This document shows positions 38,799 through 45,233 of a stretch of DNA of 45,233 bases, piece by piece. The DNA is from a virus, in IMG/VR virus record IMGVR_UViG_3300038678_000096, positions 1-45,233 of that record; one strand, written 5' to 3'. The stretch's first letter is position 1. Each line of letters opens with the position of its first letter. Under the pieces are notes generated by a model, which was not told the DNA's origin, did not search any database, and was given only the letters and a program-made list of their open reading frames with translations. The position numbers and the translations under genes were made by a program.

Positions 38799-39215
38799 TT
38801 ATTTAGTTAAGCTTGCTGCGTATTCTATAAGCCATACTTTAGGAGCTATGTATATTTGCAACCACTGAAGATTAATAAAGTCAAAAATAAATACACATTC
38901 AAAGATAATAGCAAATAAGCCACCAAAGACTACAATCAAAGCAGGAGGAATCTCACGACTAAATTCACCGTTACAATCCCAAAATAAATTACTTTTACCT
39001 TCTGGCTTTCTTAACATTACGCTTATTAATTTAGGTATCAATAACGCAGCGACAACACCAAATAAGCACATAATAAAGCTATATACGCCATGCCACATTA
39101 ATAATTGATGAATAACATCTGGTAACTCCGCAGTTAAAAGCCCACTAGCCGCATCAATACCGTCATTAGCTTTGTTTAATAAAGCACCTAAAGCTTTTTG
39201 TAGTTCTTCGTTCAT
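38799..39215 (-). CDS. Two-TM membrane protein (138 aa)
   Basis: The N-terminal helix is amphipathic (ELQKALGALLNKANDGIDAA). TM segments lie at about 46-66 (SFIMCLFGVVAALLIPKLI) and 90-112 (PPALIVVFGGLFAIIFECVF). Proteins of this type occur in phages near recombination or lysis genes and are sometimes called holins. I recognise the general layout but not a specific family. Confidence 0.6.
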   Translation of the reverse strand: MNEELQKALGALLNKANDGIDAASGLLTAELPDVIHQLLMWHGVYSFIMCLFGVVAALLIPKLISVMLRKPEGKSNLFWDCNGEFSREIPPALIVVFGGLFAIIFECVFIFDFINLQWLQIYIAPKVWLIEYAASLTK

Positions 39216-39233
39216 TGTTCTTTCCTCTTTATG

Positions 39234-39722
39234 TTATTTAATTCGTAAGCTTGGGTTGCCTGTTAATAATTCTGCACCTTCAACCTTTAGTCCTTTTTTC
39301 ATTTCTGCAAGCAGTTCTCTTTTGTTTACATGCCATGATTCTGGCTTGCATTCCTGAAACTTCATAGGTATTTTTTTATCATCAATTACATTTACAACTT
39401 GACGACCCTTTACACGGCTAACTTTGAATAAATCAAACTCATGCTTTTCACCGTCCTGCATACTCATTAACAACCAACCTTTAATGTTTTCTAACGCCTT
39501 TGCTTTGGTTGCTTTAATTCCTGCTAGTCTCAACATTTCAGCGTTAACCGTTAAAGCCTCGCTTTCAAGGCGGTTAATAACGTGCAAATAGCTCTCTATC
39601 TTATTATTGCGATCTTCTGCTAGCATATCTAAATGATCACTTACATCATCTAATGTAAAATCTCCGCTTTCAACTTGTGCAAGTATTGCTGCTTGATCAT
39701 CCGTTAACTCTCTTAAGTTCAT
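39234..39722 (-). CDS. Siphovirus Gp157-family protein (162 aa)
   Basis: The protein matches the Gp157 family pattern: an N-terminal helical region with VESGDFTLDDVSDHLDML, an EMLRLAGIKATKAKALENIK block, then a beta part (KVSRVKGRQVVNVIDDKKIP) and a C-terminal KVEGAELLTGNPSLRIK. Gp157 genes usually lie next to single-strand annealing proteins; here the start overlaps the stop of such a gene (TAATG). Resistance or recombination roles have been proposed for the family. Confidence 0.88.
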   Translation of the reverse strand: MNLRELTDDQAAILAQVESGDFTLDDVSDHLDMLAEDRNNKIESYLHVINRLESEALTVNAEMLRLAGIKATKAKALENIKGWLLMSMQDGEKHEFDLFKVSRVKGRQVVNVIDDKKIPMKFQECKPESWHVNKRELLAEMKKGLKVEGAELLTGNPSLRIK

Positions 39723-40324
39723 TATCCTTGTTCCTTTATGTATTTAATTGCGTTATCGAAACTAGCTTCATGCAACTCTTCTAGACTACATAAACTCCAT
39801 CCTCCACAGAACGAACCCTCTGTGACAATTTCATTAAACATCAATCTAAGTTTTTCTAGGTTTGCTTTACTCATCAACTCGGGCGTATCGTCAACGCTTG
39901 GGATGTCTTCACCAGCATATATATACAAACCAAGCCCAAACATTGCTAAATTCTTTGTAAGGCAGCGCATGATAGCGGTATTAATATCAAACATACTTGC
40001 CGCTTTACACTCTTTATCTTTGTACTTTGTTTTATATGTGTACGCCTCGGCTTTCATAGCCTTGTTTGCGCCATCTAGCACTGGTAAATGCATTGGTATC
40101 GTCAAGTCGCCAACTGTGACGGTTGTTGATACCATATAACCCAAATCCTTATCTGATAAAAAAGGTTTACCATCGTACAGATCGACAAGGTAAGTAGCTT
40201 CTGAATTGATCTTTTTAAACTCAGCCCAAGCCCAAGCCCATGATAGGTACTTAAGACCACTTTTTTCTTTTGTTTTATGATTAACGTCAAGCTCGTATAG
40301 CTTTTGAAAGTTATTTTTGCTCAT
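39722..40324 (-). CDS. Single-strand annealing protein, DUF1071/Sak-type (200 aa)
   Basis: The block LKYLSWAWAWAEFKKI, then PMHLPVLDGANKAMKAEAYTY, AASMFDINTAIMRCLTKNLA and MFGLGLYIYAGED are the signature of DUF1071 annealing proteins, a Sak/Rad52-like group of phage recombinases. The start is set at the ATG at 40324, where the family begins. It anneals single strands during phage recombination, probably with Gp157, NinB and NinG. It overlaps the end of 40311-40448. Confidence 0.9.
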   Translation of the reverse strand: MSKNNFQKLYELDVNHKTKEKSGLKYLSWAWAWAEFKKINSEATYLVDLYDGKPFLSDKDLGYMVSTTVTVGDLTIPMHLPVLDGANKAMKAEAYTYKTKYKDKECKAASMFDINTAIMRCLTKNLAMFGLGLYIYAGEDIPSVDDTPELMSKANLEKLRLMFNEIVTEGSFCGGWSLCSLEELHEASFDNAIKYIKEQG

Positions 40325-40448
40325 TGTCTGTCTTTGCATCCTGTTTAGCTTCGTGTTCGTATTGGCAGTGCTGGCAATATCCTTTCTCATTTACACCGTA
40401 ATCAAAGTCAATAACACCACAGCCTTTACACTCATCTAATTTACTCAT
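40311..40448 (-). CDS. Small zinc-ribbon protein (45 aa)
   Basis: A CKGC pair (7-10) and a CQHC pair (25-28) form a compact zinc ribbon; the C-terminal half is acidic and polar (EHEAKQDAKTDNEQK). It overlaps the SSAP start by 14 bp. Such zinc ribbons often precede phage recombination genes. Confidence 0.65.
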   Translation of the reverse strand: MSKLDECKGCGVIDFDYGVNEKGYCQHCQYEHEAKQDAKTDNEQK

Positions 40449-40465
40449 TTCGTATCACTCCACTT

Positions 40466-40708
40466 TTAAATAAGTTTTACTTTTTTATATACTGAATAGC
40501 CTCTACTCACCATATACTCCGCGATAGCTTCATCGTGAAGATGATCTAATATTGTATGAGCATCACATTTAACAGCTAACTGAGTCATTAACTCATCTAT
40601 ATTTACATCATCAAGATACATGACCATTTCTGGATTGCCTTGGCCGTTAGTTACTAGGTTTACCTTGTCTGCGCCATCACAAATAATTTTTAAGTTTTCA
40701 GTTATCAT
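40466..40708 (-). CDS. Small hypothetical protein (80 aa) behind an RNA element
   Basis: This 80-residue alpha/beta protein (MVMYLDDVNIDELMTQLAVK, AIAEYMVSRGYSVYKKVK) is of unknown family. SD GGAG is 7 nt before its ATG and lies directly after the 21-bp stem of the RNA element at 40725-40862. Its translation could thus be controlled by the folding of the leader. Confidence 0.65.
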   Translation of the reverse strand: MITENLKIICDGADKVNLVTNGQGNPEMVMYLDDVNIDELMTQLAVKCDAHTILDHLHDEAIAEYMVSRGYSVYKKVKLI

Positions 40709-40724
40709 TGTTATCTCCTTTTAA

Positions 40725-40862
40725 TCTGTATAGATGAATGAGTTAGGGTAAATATATTCTGCAAAGCCCCACTTACCTAGAGATTGGCGAGTAAACACTT
40801 AAGGTATTAAATACCAAACGTACTATTTTGCATTATTATTACTAACTCATTCTCTATACAGA
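40725..40862 (-). ncRNA. Structured leader element with 21-bp closing stem
   Basis: Bases 40725-40746 and 40842-40862 pair over 21 bp with a single bulged base (40735). Inside there is a TGCAAA/TTTGCA helix (40760-40765/40827-40832) and the hairpin GGTAT-TAA-ATACC (40803-40815). On the minus strand the whole element ends 2-4 nt before the SD region of 40466-40708. This nested, multi-helix shape is typical of cis-acting RNAs or processed small RNAs. I do not recognise it as a known riboswitch. The strand is taken from the downstream gene. Confidence 0.65.
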
Positions 40863-40874
40863 CTATTAAAATTG

Positions 40875-40936
40875 TGCTAGTTCCTACCGAGAGTTTATTT
40901 TATTCAAAGGCGTTGTCTCTATGAGTGCAACTAGCA
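40875..40936 (-). ncRNA. Second stem-closed element next to the leader
   Basis: TGCTAGTT (40875-40882) and AACTAGCA (40929-40936) close 46 nt, just upstream of the 21-bp-stem element. With the GCCCA/TGGGC hairpin at 40964-40980, it shows that the whole 295-bp gap 40709-41003 is structured and holds no gene. Confidence 0.45.
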
Positions 40937-41003
40937 AAGCCGCTCAACTCCTTGTAATGACTTAGCCCAAATTAATGGGCTTATTGTTGTTATGGGTTAT
41001 GTG

Positions 41004-41408
41004 TTAGCTGGATTTAACCTTTGATAAAGCGTCAGCTAGTTTGCGCATTTCAGACTCGATACGCTCAATTTCAATATCTTTATCTGATTTTTCTGGCTTG
41101 ATTCTGTATTCAATACTAACATCCCAGCGAGGCGACATTACCCTCTGCCAGTATCCAGCATTATCAAGCATTTCAATCTCTGCACCATCAGCCCAATCTT
41201 TAATTAACTCACAATGCTTATGTGGTGGATTAGGGTGCTGGTGTAATTTAAACTGCTCTGCTGTCCATTTACCATCTAGCTCAACTAGGTACAAATCACC
41301 ACTATTAATAGAACTGACAGTATATAGAACACCGACAACTAACCTTGAATCTATATTTTCATTCTTATTTACACAAAGAGCCTTACTACCTACCTTAAGC
41401 TTACCCAT
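41004..41408 (-). CDS. Hypothetical protein (134 aa)
   Basis: The start is taken at 41408 (SD AAGGA); the longer frame would run through the promoter region. The N-terminal part reads as a small beta domain (KVGSKALCVNKNENIDSRLV, VLYTVSSINSGDLYLVEL), and the C-terminal part has IKDWADGAEIEMLDNAGYWQ with a WDVSIEYRIK end that I have seen in many phage early proteins. Function unknown. Confidence 0.65.
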   Translation of the reverse strand: MGKLKVGSKALCVNKNENIDSRLVVGVLYTVSSINSGDLYLVELDGKWTAEQFKLHQHPNPPHKHCELIKDWADGAEIEMLDNAGYWQRVMSPRWDVSIEYRIKPEKSDKDIEIERIESEMRKLADALSKVKSS

Positions 41409-41460
41409 CTTCTCTTTCCTTTTAATTACATTTCGTTGATGTACAAACAATAATACAGTT

Positions 41461-41490
41461 CTTGACATTGTGCAAGTATTAATTTAATAT
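41461..41490 (+). promoter_or_regulatory. Promoter and operator between divergent operons at 41.4 kb
   Basis: The plus -35 is a perfect TTGACA (41462-41467), 17 nt, TAATAT (41485-41490). CTTGACATTGTGCAAG (41461-41476) is an imperfect palindrome that also contains the minus-strand -35 TTGCAC, with TATTGT at 17-nt spacing. A regulator bound here would act on both operons; the RHH-like protein encoded at 41522 is the natural candidate. Confidence 0.6.
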
Positions 41491-41521
41491 TTATTACATA
41501 TTAATTAAACAAGGCAAACAG

Positions 41522-41674
41522 ATGAAAAAGAATGCAGTAGCTTTAAACGCTAACACCAATAAATTACTAGATGAACTTTGCGCTAAACGCTCTGATGAAT
41601 ATGACAGAGTAAGAACAAAGGTAGCTATAGTTGAAGAATTAATTGTTAAAGCCCATAAAAAGGAATGTAAATAA
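41522..41674 (+). CDS. Small RHH-like regulator (50 aa)
   Basis: This 50-residue protein has a strand (NAVALNAN) then two helices (TNKLLDELCAKRSDEYDRVR; KVAIVEELIVKAHKK), as in CopG/Arc ribbon-helix-helix repressors. It is the first gene of the plus-strand operon and probably autoregulates at 41461-41476. SD AAGG precedes it. Confidence 0.65.
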   Translation: MKKNAVALNANTNKLLDELCAKRSDEYDRVRTKVAIVEELIVKAHKKECK

Positions 41675-41787
41675 TGATACTCAAACATAAAATATACGTA
41701 GGTATAGCTATTGTAACTATGCTTTGTGTTGATAGCTTTGCTGACATTATAGCTGATGGTGTTATGTATTTAATTAATTTGATATAG
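41674..41787 (+). CDS. Small membrane peptide (37 aa)
   Basis: This 37-residue ORF is coupled to the RHH gene by TAATG. It has a basic start (MILKHK) and a hydrophobic stretch with VGIAIVTMLCVDSFA, which may be a TM helix or weak signal peptide. Function unknown. Confidence 0.45.
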   Translation: MILKHKIYVGIAIVTMLCVDSFADIIADGVMYLINLI

Positions 41788-41796
41788 GAGAATGTA

Positions 41797-42390
41797 ATGA
41801 ATAAGACAGTTATAGATTGGAGTAAAGCACCAGAAGGTGCAACGCATTACGCTATTGTTGATGGTGACGTTGTTTACTATAGACCTCATGGAGAAAATAT
41901 ACATTCATTTCTTAATTATATGTGGATTCAAGAGCAAGGCCATAAATCTTGGATTATGGATAACATAAAACCAATACCAGAAAAAACCTCAATGATTGCA
42001 CCAGATAAACTACTATACACTCAAGCTCAATGTGATGCAGGAGAGTTACCAAGTGTAGGTATGGAGTGTATGATTTGGTTTTCATCAAGCAGTTACAAGG
42101 GGACCATTACCTATATGGGCAATGGTGTTGGTTGTTATCGATCAAAAGATACTGATAAAGAATATTCGTTTAGTATTGTTAGCGTTAAGTTTAAACCACT
42201 TACTCCACCTATAGAGCTAATAGATGGTGAATGGTATTTATGTAAAAAGACTTGGGGAAGTAAGGAGACTAGAGCTTTACATAGAAACCAAGGCTTGTGG
42301 TTTTATGATTTAGGTCAATACCCAGATCAAGCCGAAGGTGATTATGAGGTTATATCAAAACTACTTGAGGTTAAATCATGGGCATTTTAA
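41797..42390 (+). CDS. Hypothetical protein (197 aa)
   Basis: The N-terminus (VIDWSKAPEGATHYAIVDGD) is a recurring phage motif seen in small early proteins. Residues 85-135 form a beta domain (SVGMECMIWFSSSSYKGTIT, VGCYRSKDTDKEYSFS) that recalls the N-terminal part of 41004-41408. The C-terminal part has ELIDGEWYLCKK. No enzyme motif is seen. It overlaps the next gene by 13 bp. Confidence 0.65.
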   Translation: MNKTVIDWSKAPEGATHYAIVDGDVVYYRPHGENIHSFLNYMWIQEQGHKSWIMDNIKPIPEKTSMIAPDKLLYTQAQCDAGELPSVGMECMIWFSSSSYKGTITYMGNGVGCYRSKDTDKEYSFSIVSVKFKPLTPPIELIDGEWYLCKKTWGSKETRALHRNQGLWFYDLGQYPDQAEGDYEVISKLLEVKSWAF

Positions 42391-42599
42391 ACTACAGACC
42401 AGAAGAATTAACGAATCAACGTAAACTTATAAGTGATGCTAAAAACCAAGGTGATAATCTTACTATTGATAATAAAGGCGCTCGAAGTTCTCATGGTGAA
42501 GCTGCTGCTGGTGTTCGTGCGTTTAAAGATGATTTAGAGTTAGAAGCATTACAAGAGAATGGTGATAGAGCTTATCTTGAATCGTTGGTATTTAATTAA
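42378..42599 (+). CDS. Small hypothetical protein (73 aa)
   Basis: This polar 73-residue protein (contains KGARSSHGEAAAGVRAFKDD) overlaps the end of 41797-42390. It is the last gene of the plus-strand operon before an intrinsic terminator. Family not recognised. Confidence 0.6.
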   Translation: MGILNYRPEELTNQRKLISDAKNQGDNLTIDNKGARSSHGEAAAGVRAFKDDLELEALQENGDRAYLESLVFN

Positions 42600-42625
42600 A
42601 ACAGTTGTTACCAGGTAAAAAGAAT

Positions 42626-42647
42626 CCCGCAATTAAGCGGGTTTTTT
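42626..42647 (+). terminator. Intrinsic terminator of the 41.5-42.6 kb operon
   Basis: CCCGC (42626-42630) and GCGGG (42637-42641) with a 6-nt AATTAA loop are followed by six T (42642-42647) on the plus strand. Confidence 0.85.
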
Positions 42648-42695
42648 ATACTTAACTCTCGGCAAAGAGTAAACTTATGCCATGGTTATTATGCA

Positions 42696-43136
42696 TCAAA
42701 TAAATTTTTCTTTCTCTATATCGTATACGTGAACCTTACCACCGGAATATAAATCCCTTGTCATTGCGTACTCTACAGCCTCTTTTGCTGTCTTACCTAA
42801 ATCAACAGCAGCCATAGCAAACCAGCCACCAGATCCTACAGACTCGTTACAAGGTAATTCATCAAGCTTATAAACACCATCCTCATTACATACTTTGTAT
42901 GCGATGCCATCACGAACAACGATTCCACCACATTCAACATTTTCAGGAGCGTTCGCGTTATGAGTAAATGTATCAATAAATATTGATACATCGGATTTGC
43001 TTCCACAGACAAACCAAACATCACCATTAACAGTGCGGTACTTTATCGCATCATCTGTAAATAATGTTCCTCCGCCAGTTTCTCTACTATCACACGCTAC
43101 TTGCTTGTTCTTGTGGTCATATACTATTGTTGTCAT
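42696..43136 (-). CDS. Proteasome-like NTN hydrolase (HslV-like, 146 aa)
   Basis: The start MTTIVYDHKNKQVACDSR is typical of proteasome/HslV-type beta subunits: the initiator Met is removed, leaving Thr2 as the nucleophile, with the DSR region and Lys32 downstream. The VGSGGWFAMAAVDLGKTAKE block (100-119) and the SGGKVHVYDIE end are likewise family features. Members occur in many phages but have no known target. No ATPase partner is encoded here. Length 146 is shorter than HslV (about 175). Likely cytoplasmic. Confidence 0.8.
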   Translation of the reverse strand: MTTIVYDHKNKQVACDSRETGGGTLFTDDAIKYRTVNGDVWFVCGSKSDVSIFIDTFTHNANAPENVECGGIVVRDGIAYKVCNEDGVYKLDELPCNESVGSGGWFAMAAVDLGKTAKEAVEYAMTRDLYSGGKVHVYDIEKEKFI

Positions 43137-43166
43137 TTATGTATTCCTTATTAAGTTTATTAGTGT

Positions 43167-43253
43167 TTAAAAATTAAATAAAAACATTACATAAACAACT
43201 AAAATTATAACTACCCATGTATAGAATTGCTTTTTATCCTTTTTAGCTATCAT
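43167..43253 (-). CDS. Tiny membrane peptide (28 aa)
   Basis: This 28-residue ORF with SD AGGTG encodes a basic N-terminus (MIAKKDKKQF) and one TM helix (TWVVIILVVYVMFLFNF). It lies in the minus operon between the NTN hydrolase and 43288-43455. Function unknown. Confidence 0.45.
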   Translation of the reverse strand: MIAKKDKKQFYTWVVIILVVYVMFLFNF

Positions 43254-43287
43254 TTGTATCACCTTATGTATGTATTGGTTAAATTAA

Positions 43288-43455
43288 TTATTGTCTAGCC
43301 CTTCCTAAGTTTTCATTTTGTTCTTCTAGCTTTTCAATTTTCTTTTCAAGCTTATCGACTATCTCTTCTGTAAGTTTTTTATCATAACCAAATAGCAATC
43401 CACTACCGTTGTTATGCATATATTGTCTTGCAGCTGGAATTAATAATTTATTCAT
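43288..43455 (-). CDS. Small coiled-coil protein (55 aa)
   Basis: The C-terminal half is a coiled coil (EIVDKLEKKIEKLEEQNENL) after a short N-terminal part (NKLLIPAARQYMHNNGSG). An AGGAAT-type leader precedes it. Unknown family. Confidence 0.55.
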   Translation of the reverse strand: MNKLLIPAARQYMHNNGSGLLFGYDKKLTEEIVDKLEKKIEKLEEQNENLGRARQ

Positions 43456-43472
43456 TCTCTATTCCTTTTATC

Positions 43473-43661
43473 TTATGATTGTTTATTTAGCTTTGTAATT
43501 ACCATTTGTACTTCATCAAACTTAACAAATATACTTCTCTTCTTTGATGTGTGATTATCAATATGAAGCACACCGTTATCTAACAAGTTATACGTGCAAT
43601 CTTTACCTTTGTATGACTTTAAAACCGTTCTAACTACTAAATCAGGTTCTTTAAGTTTCAT
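43473..43661 (-). CDS. Small hypothetical protein (62 aa)
   Basis: This basic, strand-rich 62-residue protein (VRTVLKSYKGKDCTYNLL, SKKRSIFVKFDEVQMVIT) is of unknown family. It is expressed in the minus-strand early operon, with AAGGAT before its ATG. Confidence 0.6.
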   Translation of the reverse strand: MKLKEPDLVVRTVLKSYKGKDCTYNLLDNGVLHIDNHTSKKRSIFVKFDEVQMVITKLNKQS

Positions 43662-43698
43662 ATCATTATCCTTTATTGTTTAGTGTCTGTGTGCTGGT

Positions 43699-43926
43699 TT
43701 ATTTACGAAAGATAGATTTAAAAAATCCTGTTGATTTTCGTGTTATATCTTCGCAACAAATCTTATCTGCATCGTAAACATCCATCGCCATATTGTAATA
43801 ATCGTCACCTAACACATCAGTTACCATCTTATTAAAATTATCTCTTAAGCTATCGTATTGTAATAATTTAACTCTATTTTCATCGTAGAACTTCTTGTAA
43901 AATTCAAGTGCTTTTTCACCGTTCAT
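43699..43926 (-). CDS. Small hypothetical protein (75 aa)
   Basis: This is a 75-residue helical protein (EKALEFYKKFYDENRVKLLQ; NMAMDVYDADKICCEDI) with two adjacent cysteines and a basic end. The AAGGGG leader precedes the ATG. Unknown family. Confidence 0.6.
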   Translation of the reverse strand: MNGEKALEFYKKFYDENRVKLLQYDSLRDNFNKMVTDVLGDDYYNMAMDVYDADKICCEDITRKSTGFFKSIFRK

Positions 43927-43953
43927 ACTCTTAACCCCTTATTTGTTTATTAG

Positions 43954-44169
43954 TTAACTATTTTCAACGCAATTAGTATTTGATTTATGTAACTCGAACA
44001 TTTCACAGTAAAACTTAGGCGCCCATTCATCCCATTTATCTTGCCTTACCTGACTACTTACACCGCCAAATGCTGCAGGAGAATCTCTACCCGGCGCCAT
44101 AAAGCCAGTTTCTTTATAAAATAACTCTGCCATGTATTCAAATTGTTCGTTTGCAGTCATCTTCTTCAT
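43954..44169 (-). CDS. Conserved phage hypothetical protein (71 aa)
   Basis: The pattern EQFEYMAELFYKETGFMAPG and the WDEWAPKFYCEMFELHK end recall a small family found often in phage early operons, of unknown function. It is transcribed in the minus operon. Confidence 0.62.
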   Translation of the reverse strand: MKKMTANEQFEYMAELFYKETGFMAPGRDSPAAFGGVSSQVRQDKWDEWAPKFYCEMFELHKSNTNCVENS

Positions 44170-44190
44170 TCCTTTTAGTTTCTATTGCTT

Positions 44191-44334
44191 TTACTTATAT
44201 TCACTGTATTTGTGCCATGTTGACTCACCAAAAAGCTGATCGCAATGAGCACTTATATTCTCTTCCGTAAAATGCCTTGGAACATATATATCCTTGTAGC
44301 TATTATCTTCTAATAAAACCTGTAATTTTTTCAT
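44191..44334 (-). CDS. Small hypothetical protein (47 aa)
   Basis: This 47-residue ORF with an AAGGAAT leader encodes an alpha/beta peptide (KLQVLLEDNSYKDIYVPRHF, then ENISAHCDQLFGES). Unknown family. Tight packing with its neighbours supports it. Confidence 0.5.
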   Translation of the reverse strand: MKKLQVLLEDNSYKDIYVPRHFTEENISAHCDQLFGESTWHKYSEYK

Positions 44335-44371
44335 ATTTCTATTCCTTATACCGCTGTTAGTTGTTTACTGG

Positions 44372-44956
44372 TTAAGCTGCAAATTTATAGTTTTCAGGAA
44401 GAGTCAACCTAACAAAAGTTCTATCTATATCTTTAATTGCTGGCATTGTTTCGTGAATCATTGTTACATTACCTAAATACACTGTATTAGGTTTTAAAAT
44501 AACAGTTTTAGCGCTTGTTAAATCAATATGAGAGCAATCACCACCTTTACCACATACACCTTCAAAATCACCCTTGTAAGCTTTCGCGCCATCGCAATCT
44601 GAAGCTATAATTATACCGCCATTGGTTAAATTCTCTTTTATCCATCCGCCGCCACTATCCCAACCCATAGTTACATGCCCACCTGTTCCGTGTGCCCTTA
44701 TATCTGGTAGCCAATTACCGTCAATATGTGCGCCCTCTCTTCGCTGGCTACATCCTTTTTTAACGTGGCCTTGGTCGATCGTCATGTAAATAGTATCTTT
44801 TGTTTCAACACCATCTAACATCGAATCTATAACACCCTGCCAGCGAGAATACTTCTCAGGTAATGATTGATGTTTATTAATATGCACCATGTAAGCTCTT
44901 TCGCCTGTGTAAGTTGGAAATAAAACCCTACTTCCTTTAATTAAAATGCTTTTCAT
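44372..44956 (-). CDS. 2OG-Fe(II) oxygenase-like protein (194 aa)
   Basis: The sequence contains the features of a 2-oxoglutarate/iron dioxygenase on a double-stranded beta helix: an HxD pair in REGAHIDGNW (His77, Asp79), a distal His168 (MIHETMP) and a downstream arginine (RTFVRLTLP; Arg179 or Arg183) for 2OG. The strands around 112-118 and 150-165 fit the fold. Phage members can modify DNA, RNA or proteins; no substrate can be read here. It is in the minus-strand early operon, so it would act early in infection. Confidence 0.6.
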   Translation of the reverse strand: MKSILIKGSRVLFPTYTGERAYMVHINKHQSLPEKYSRWQGVIDSMLDGVETKDTIYMTIDQGHVKKGCSQRREGAHIDGNWLPDIRAHGTGGHVTMGWDSGGGWIKENLTNGGIIIASDCDGAKAYKGDFEGVCGKGGDCSHIDLTSAKTVILKPNTVYLGNVTMIHETMPAIKDIDRTFVRLTLPENYKFAA

Positions 44957-44981
44957 TCTTTCTATCCTTTATGTTGATTGA

Positions 44982-45191
44982 TTAAAATAAAGTAACTGGC
45001 TTTTTAGGGAATAGCACAAAGCTTTTTATCTCTGTCAATTCCTCATCAAATTTCACAGCAGTACCATTCACTATAACTGCTCTATTCATGCACCAGCGCT
45101 TTAACTCGCTATTACTAGCCTTTCCTGTTCGCTCTCTACTCATGAAAAAGCAAACCTTATTTAATTCGATTAAAAACTTCCAAGCTTTCAT
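44982..45191 (-). CDS. Conserved phage protein, S4-like (69 aa), spanning the circular join
   Basis: The pattern WKFLIELNKVCFFMSRERTG, then KASNSELKRWCMNRAVIVNG and VKFDEELTEIKSFVLFPKKP is a widespread short phage protein with an S4-like look (a small RNA-binding alpha/beta domain). Its first part lies in the 127-bp terminal repeat, so bases 1-85 at the other end carry a partial copy. In the closed circle its start is joined to the stop of 85-339 by J1 (TAATG). Role unknown. Confidence 0.72.
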   Translation of the reverse strand: MKAWKFLIELNKVCFFMSRERTGKASNSELKRWCMNRAVIVNGTAVKFDEELTEIKSFVLFPKKPVTLF

Positions 45192-45233
45192 TAGTTCTTT
45201 ACTCCTTGTTCTAGTTTATATGTGACAACACAA
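45107..45233. repeat. Right copy of 127-bp terminal direct repeat
   Basis: This is identical to 1-127 and represents either the overlap of a circular assembly or a terminal redundancy of the phage genome. Confidence 0.97.

Overview
The window is the complete genome of a tailed phage, about 45.1 kb. The first 127 bases recur exactly as the last 127, so the sequence closes into a circle of 45,106 bp (or is terminally redundant), and one gene (44982-45191) is cut at the join. Base composition is AT-rich. The virion genes are those of a long-tailed (siphovirus-like) phage: small and large terminase, portal, MuF-like head protein, prohead protease/scaffold, capsid, lambda-type tail chaperones and a 1260-residue tape measure protein. 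A Gram-negative host is indicated by a lipobox protein, secreted proteins, lambda NinB/NinG relatives and a T7-type amidase. Codon and base use suggest a cold or marine gammaproteobacterium, which is inference only.

Layout. (1) Minus-strand accessory/early operon, running from about 2.1 kb down through the circular join to 42.7 kb: many small unknown proteins, a 2OG-oxygenase-like protein and a proteasome-like NTN hydrolase. (2) Plus-strand early operon, 2.2-9.8 kb: RHH/replisome-organiser-like protein, a DUF3850 protein, a C5 cytosine methyltransferase with a second reading frame nested inside it, NinB, NinG and many sub-60-residue genes packed with ATGA/TAATG overlaps. A minus-strand island (5.2-5.96 kb) of holin-like membrane proteins interrupts it. 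(3) Minus-strand late genes from 39 kb down to 10.7 kb: SSAP plus Gp157, lysis genes, fibre, terminase, head, connector, tail tube, chaperones, tape measure and tail-tip/fibre. (4) Three plus-strand 'morons' inside or beside the late region, two of them with their own promoter and terminator: a lipoprotein (9.9 kb), a PRPP-synthetase-like + NAMPT-like pair (16.7-19.1 kb) and a small secreted protein (20.15 kb). (5) A small plus-strand RHH-led operon (41.5-42.6 kb).

The most interesting unit is the 16.6-19.1 kb cassette: a promoter whose -10 lies inside a perfect palindrome, a 40-residue RHH-like protein, a PRPP-synthetase homologue and a nicotinamide phosphoribosyltransferase homologue, closed by a terminator. 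This is the gene pair expected for phage NAD+ reconstitution (NARP1-type), which counters NAD+-depleting defences. Other prominent signals are the overprinted ORF in the methyltransferase, a 21-bp-stem RNA element upstream of 40466-40708, a structured 570-bp gene-free region at 764-1332, exact repeated gene-junction sequences, and a symmetric operator between divergent promoters at 5.97-6.04 kb. No integrase, DNA polymerase, primase, helicase, tRNA or CRISPR array was recognised.
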